A DNA stretch of 21,388 nucleotides from Campylobacterales bacterium. Its GTDB lineage: Bacteria; Campylobacterota; Campylobacteria; Campylobacterales; QNZT01. Positions 21,171-21,388 of this stretch are shown here, one piece after another. The stretch is from assembly GCA_027055005.1 (NCBI GenBank), contig JALUNR010000227.1, positions 1 to 21,388 of the forward strand, given 5' to 3'. Each line of letters begins with the position of its first letter. Position 1 is the stretch's first letter. Both the position numbers and the translations under genes were made by a program. The notes beneath the pieces were generated by a model. It saw nothing but the letters and a program-made list of their open reading frames with translations. It ran no database searches and was not told the origin of the DNA.

Positions 21171-21388
21171 ATGGCGAAAGATGATGTAATAGAAATAGAT
21201 GGAATAGTAAAAGAAGCACTACCAAATGCAACTTTTAATGTAGAACTCGAAAATGGTCATGTGGTACTATGTCACATAGCTGGAAAAATGAGAATGCACT
21301 ACATAAAAATTATGCTAGGAGATAAAGTAAAAGTTGAATTAACTCCATATAGCCTTGACAAGGGTAGGATAACTTTTAGATATAAGTA
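21171..21388 (+). CDS. infA: Translation initiation factor IF-1 (stop codon cut by window edge)
   Basis: Seventy-two codons encode MAKDDVIEIDGIVKEALPNA through CHIAGKMRMHYIKIMLGDKV to GRITFRYK, the full usual length of IF-1. The last two bases, TA, start a stop codon that runs past the window. IF-1 is an OB-fold protein that blocks the ribosomal A site during initiation. AAGGAG overlaps the map stop. In many bacteria rpmJ and the alpha operon follow directly; here rpmJ lies 18.8 kb upstream, so what follows infA is unknown. Confidence 0.97.
   Translation, partial: MAKDDVIEIDGIVKEALPNATFNVELENGHVVLCHIAGKMRMHYIKIMLGDKVKVELTPYSLDKGRITFRYK

Overview
The window is very AT-rich, all its genes lie on the + strand, and AGA is strongly preferred for arginine. 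The gene set looks like Campylobacterota (Epsilonproteobacteria), most likely Arcobacter or a relative. The support is the order nifU-like / hypothetical / murE, which I recall from Campylobacter jejuni; rpmI-rplT without infC directly upstream; ribosomal proteins of epsilon type; and a map-infA pair after secY. The genus is an inference. No search was run.

Layout. 1-46: terminator of a gene outside the window. 65-2181: a two-gene unit with a bifunctional OlsF-like ornithine-lipid synthase and a small PsiE-like membrane protein, possibly a phosphate-stress pair. 2182-2386: promoter and a structured leader, then the alpha operon rpmJ-rpsM-rpsK-rpsD-rpoA-rplQ (2387-5299), closed by a 15-bp hairpin. 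5405-7569: NifU-like Fe-S scaffold, a repeat-like conserved hypothetical and murE. 7570-8373: rpmI, a structured gap, rplT and a terminator. 8481-9713: an EAL phosphodiesterase with a dead GGDEF domain. 9750-10301: a PssA-type CDP-alcohol phosphatidyltransferase. 10351-21388: a near-consensus promoter followed by the joined S10 and spc clusters, rpsJ-rplC-rplD-rplW-rplB-rpsS-rplV-rpsC-rplP-rpmC-rpsQ-rplN-rplX-rplE-rpsN-rpsH-rplF-rplR-rpsE-rplO-secY-map-infA. The infA stop codon is cut by the window edge.

Most of the window is translation machinery. Spacing is tight, with many 1-4 nt overlaps that suggest translational coupling. Core RNA polymerase (rpoA), protein export (secY), N-terminal methionine removal (map) and initiation (infA) are co-transcribed with it. 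The alpha operon, which follows infA in many bacteria, sits here about 5 kb upstream of the S10 operon under its own promoter.

The most unusual points are: ribosomal protein L22 at about twice normal length, with a Lys/Glu/Ala-rich linker and a helix-hairpin-helix-like C-terminal domain; a three-helix RNA leader before rpmJ; a three-hairpin gap between rpmI and rplT with a visible alternative pairing; and the OlsF/PsiE-like pair. No tRNA, rRNA, CRISPR array, insertion sequence or prophage is visible.
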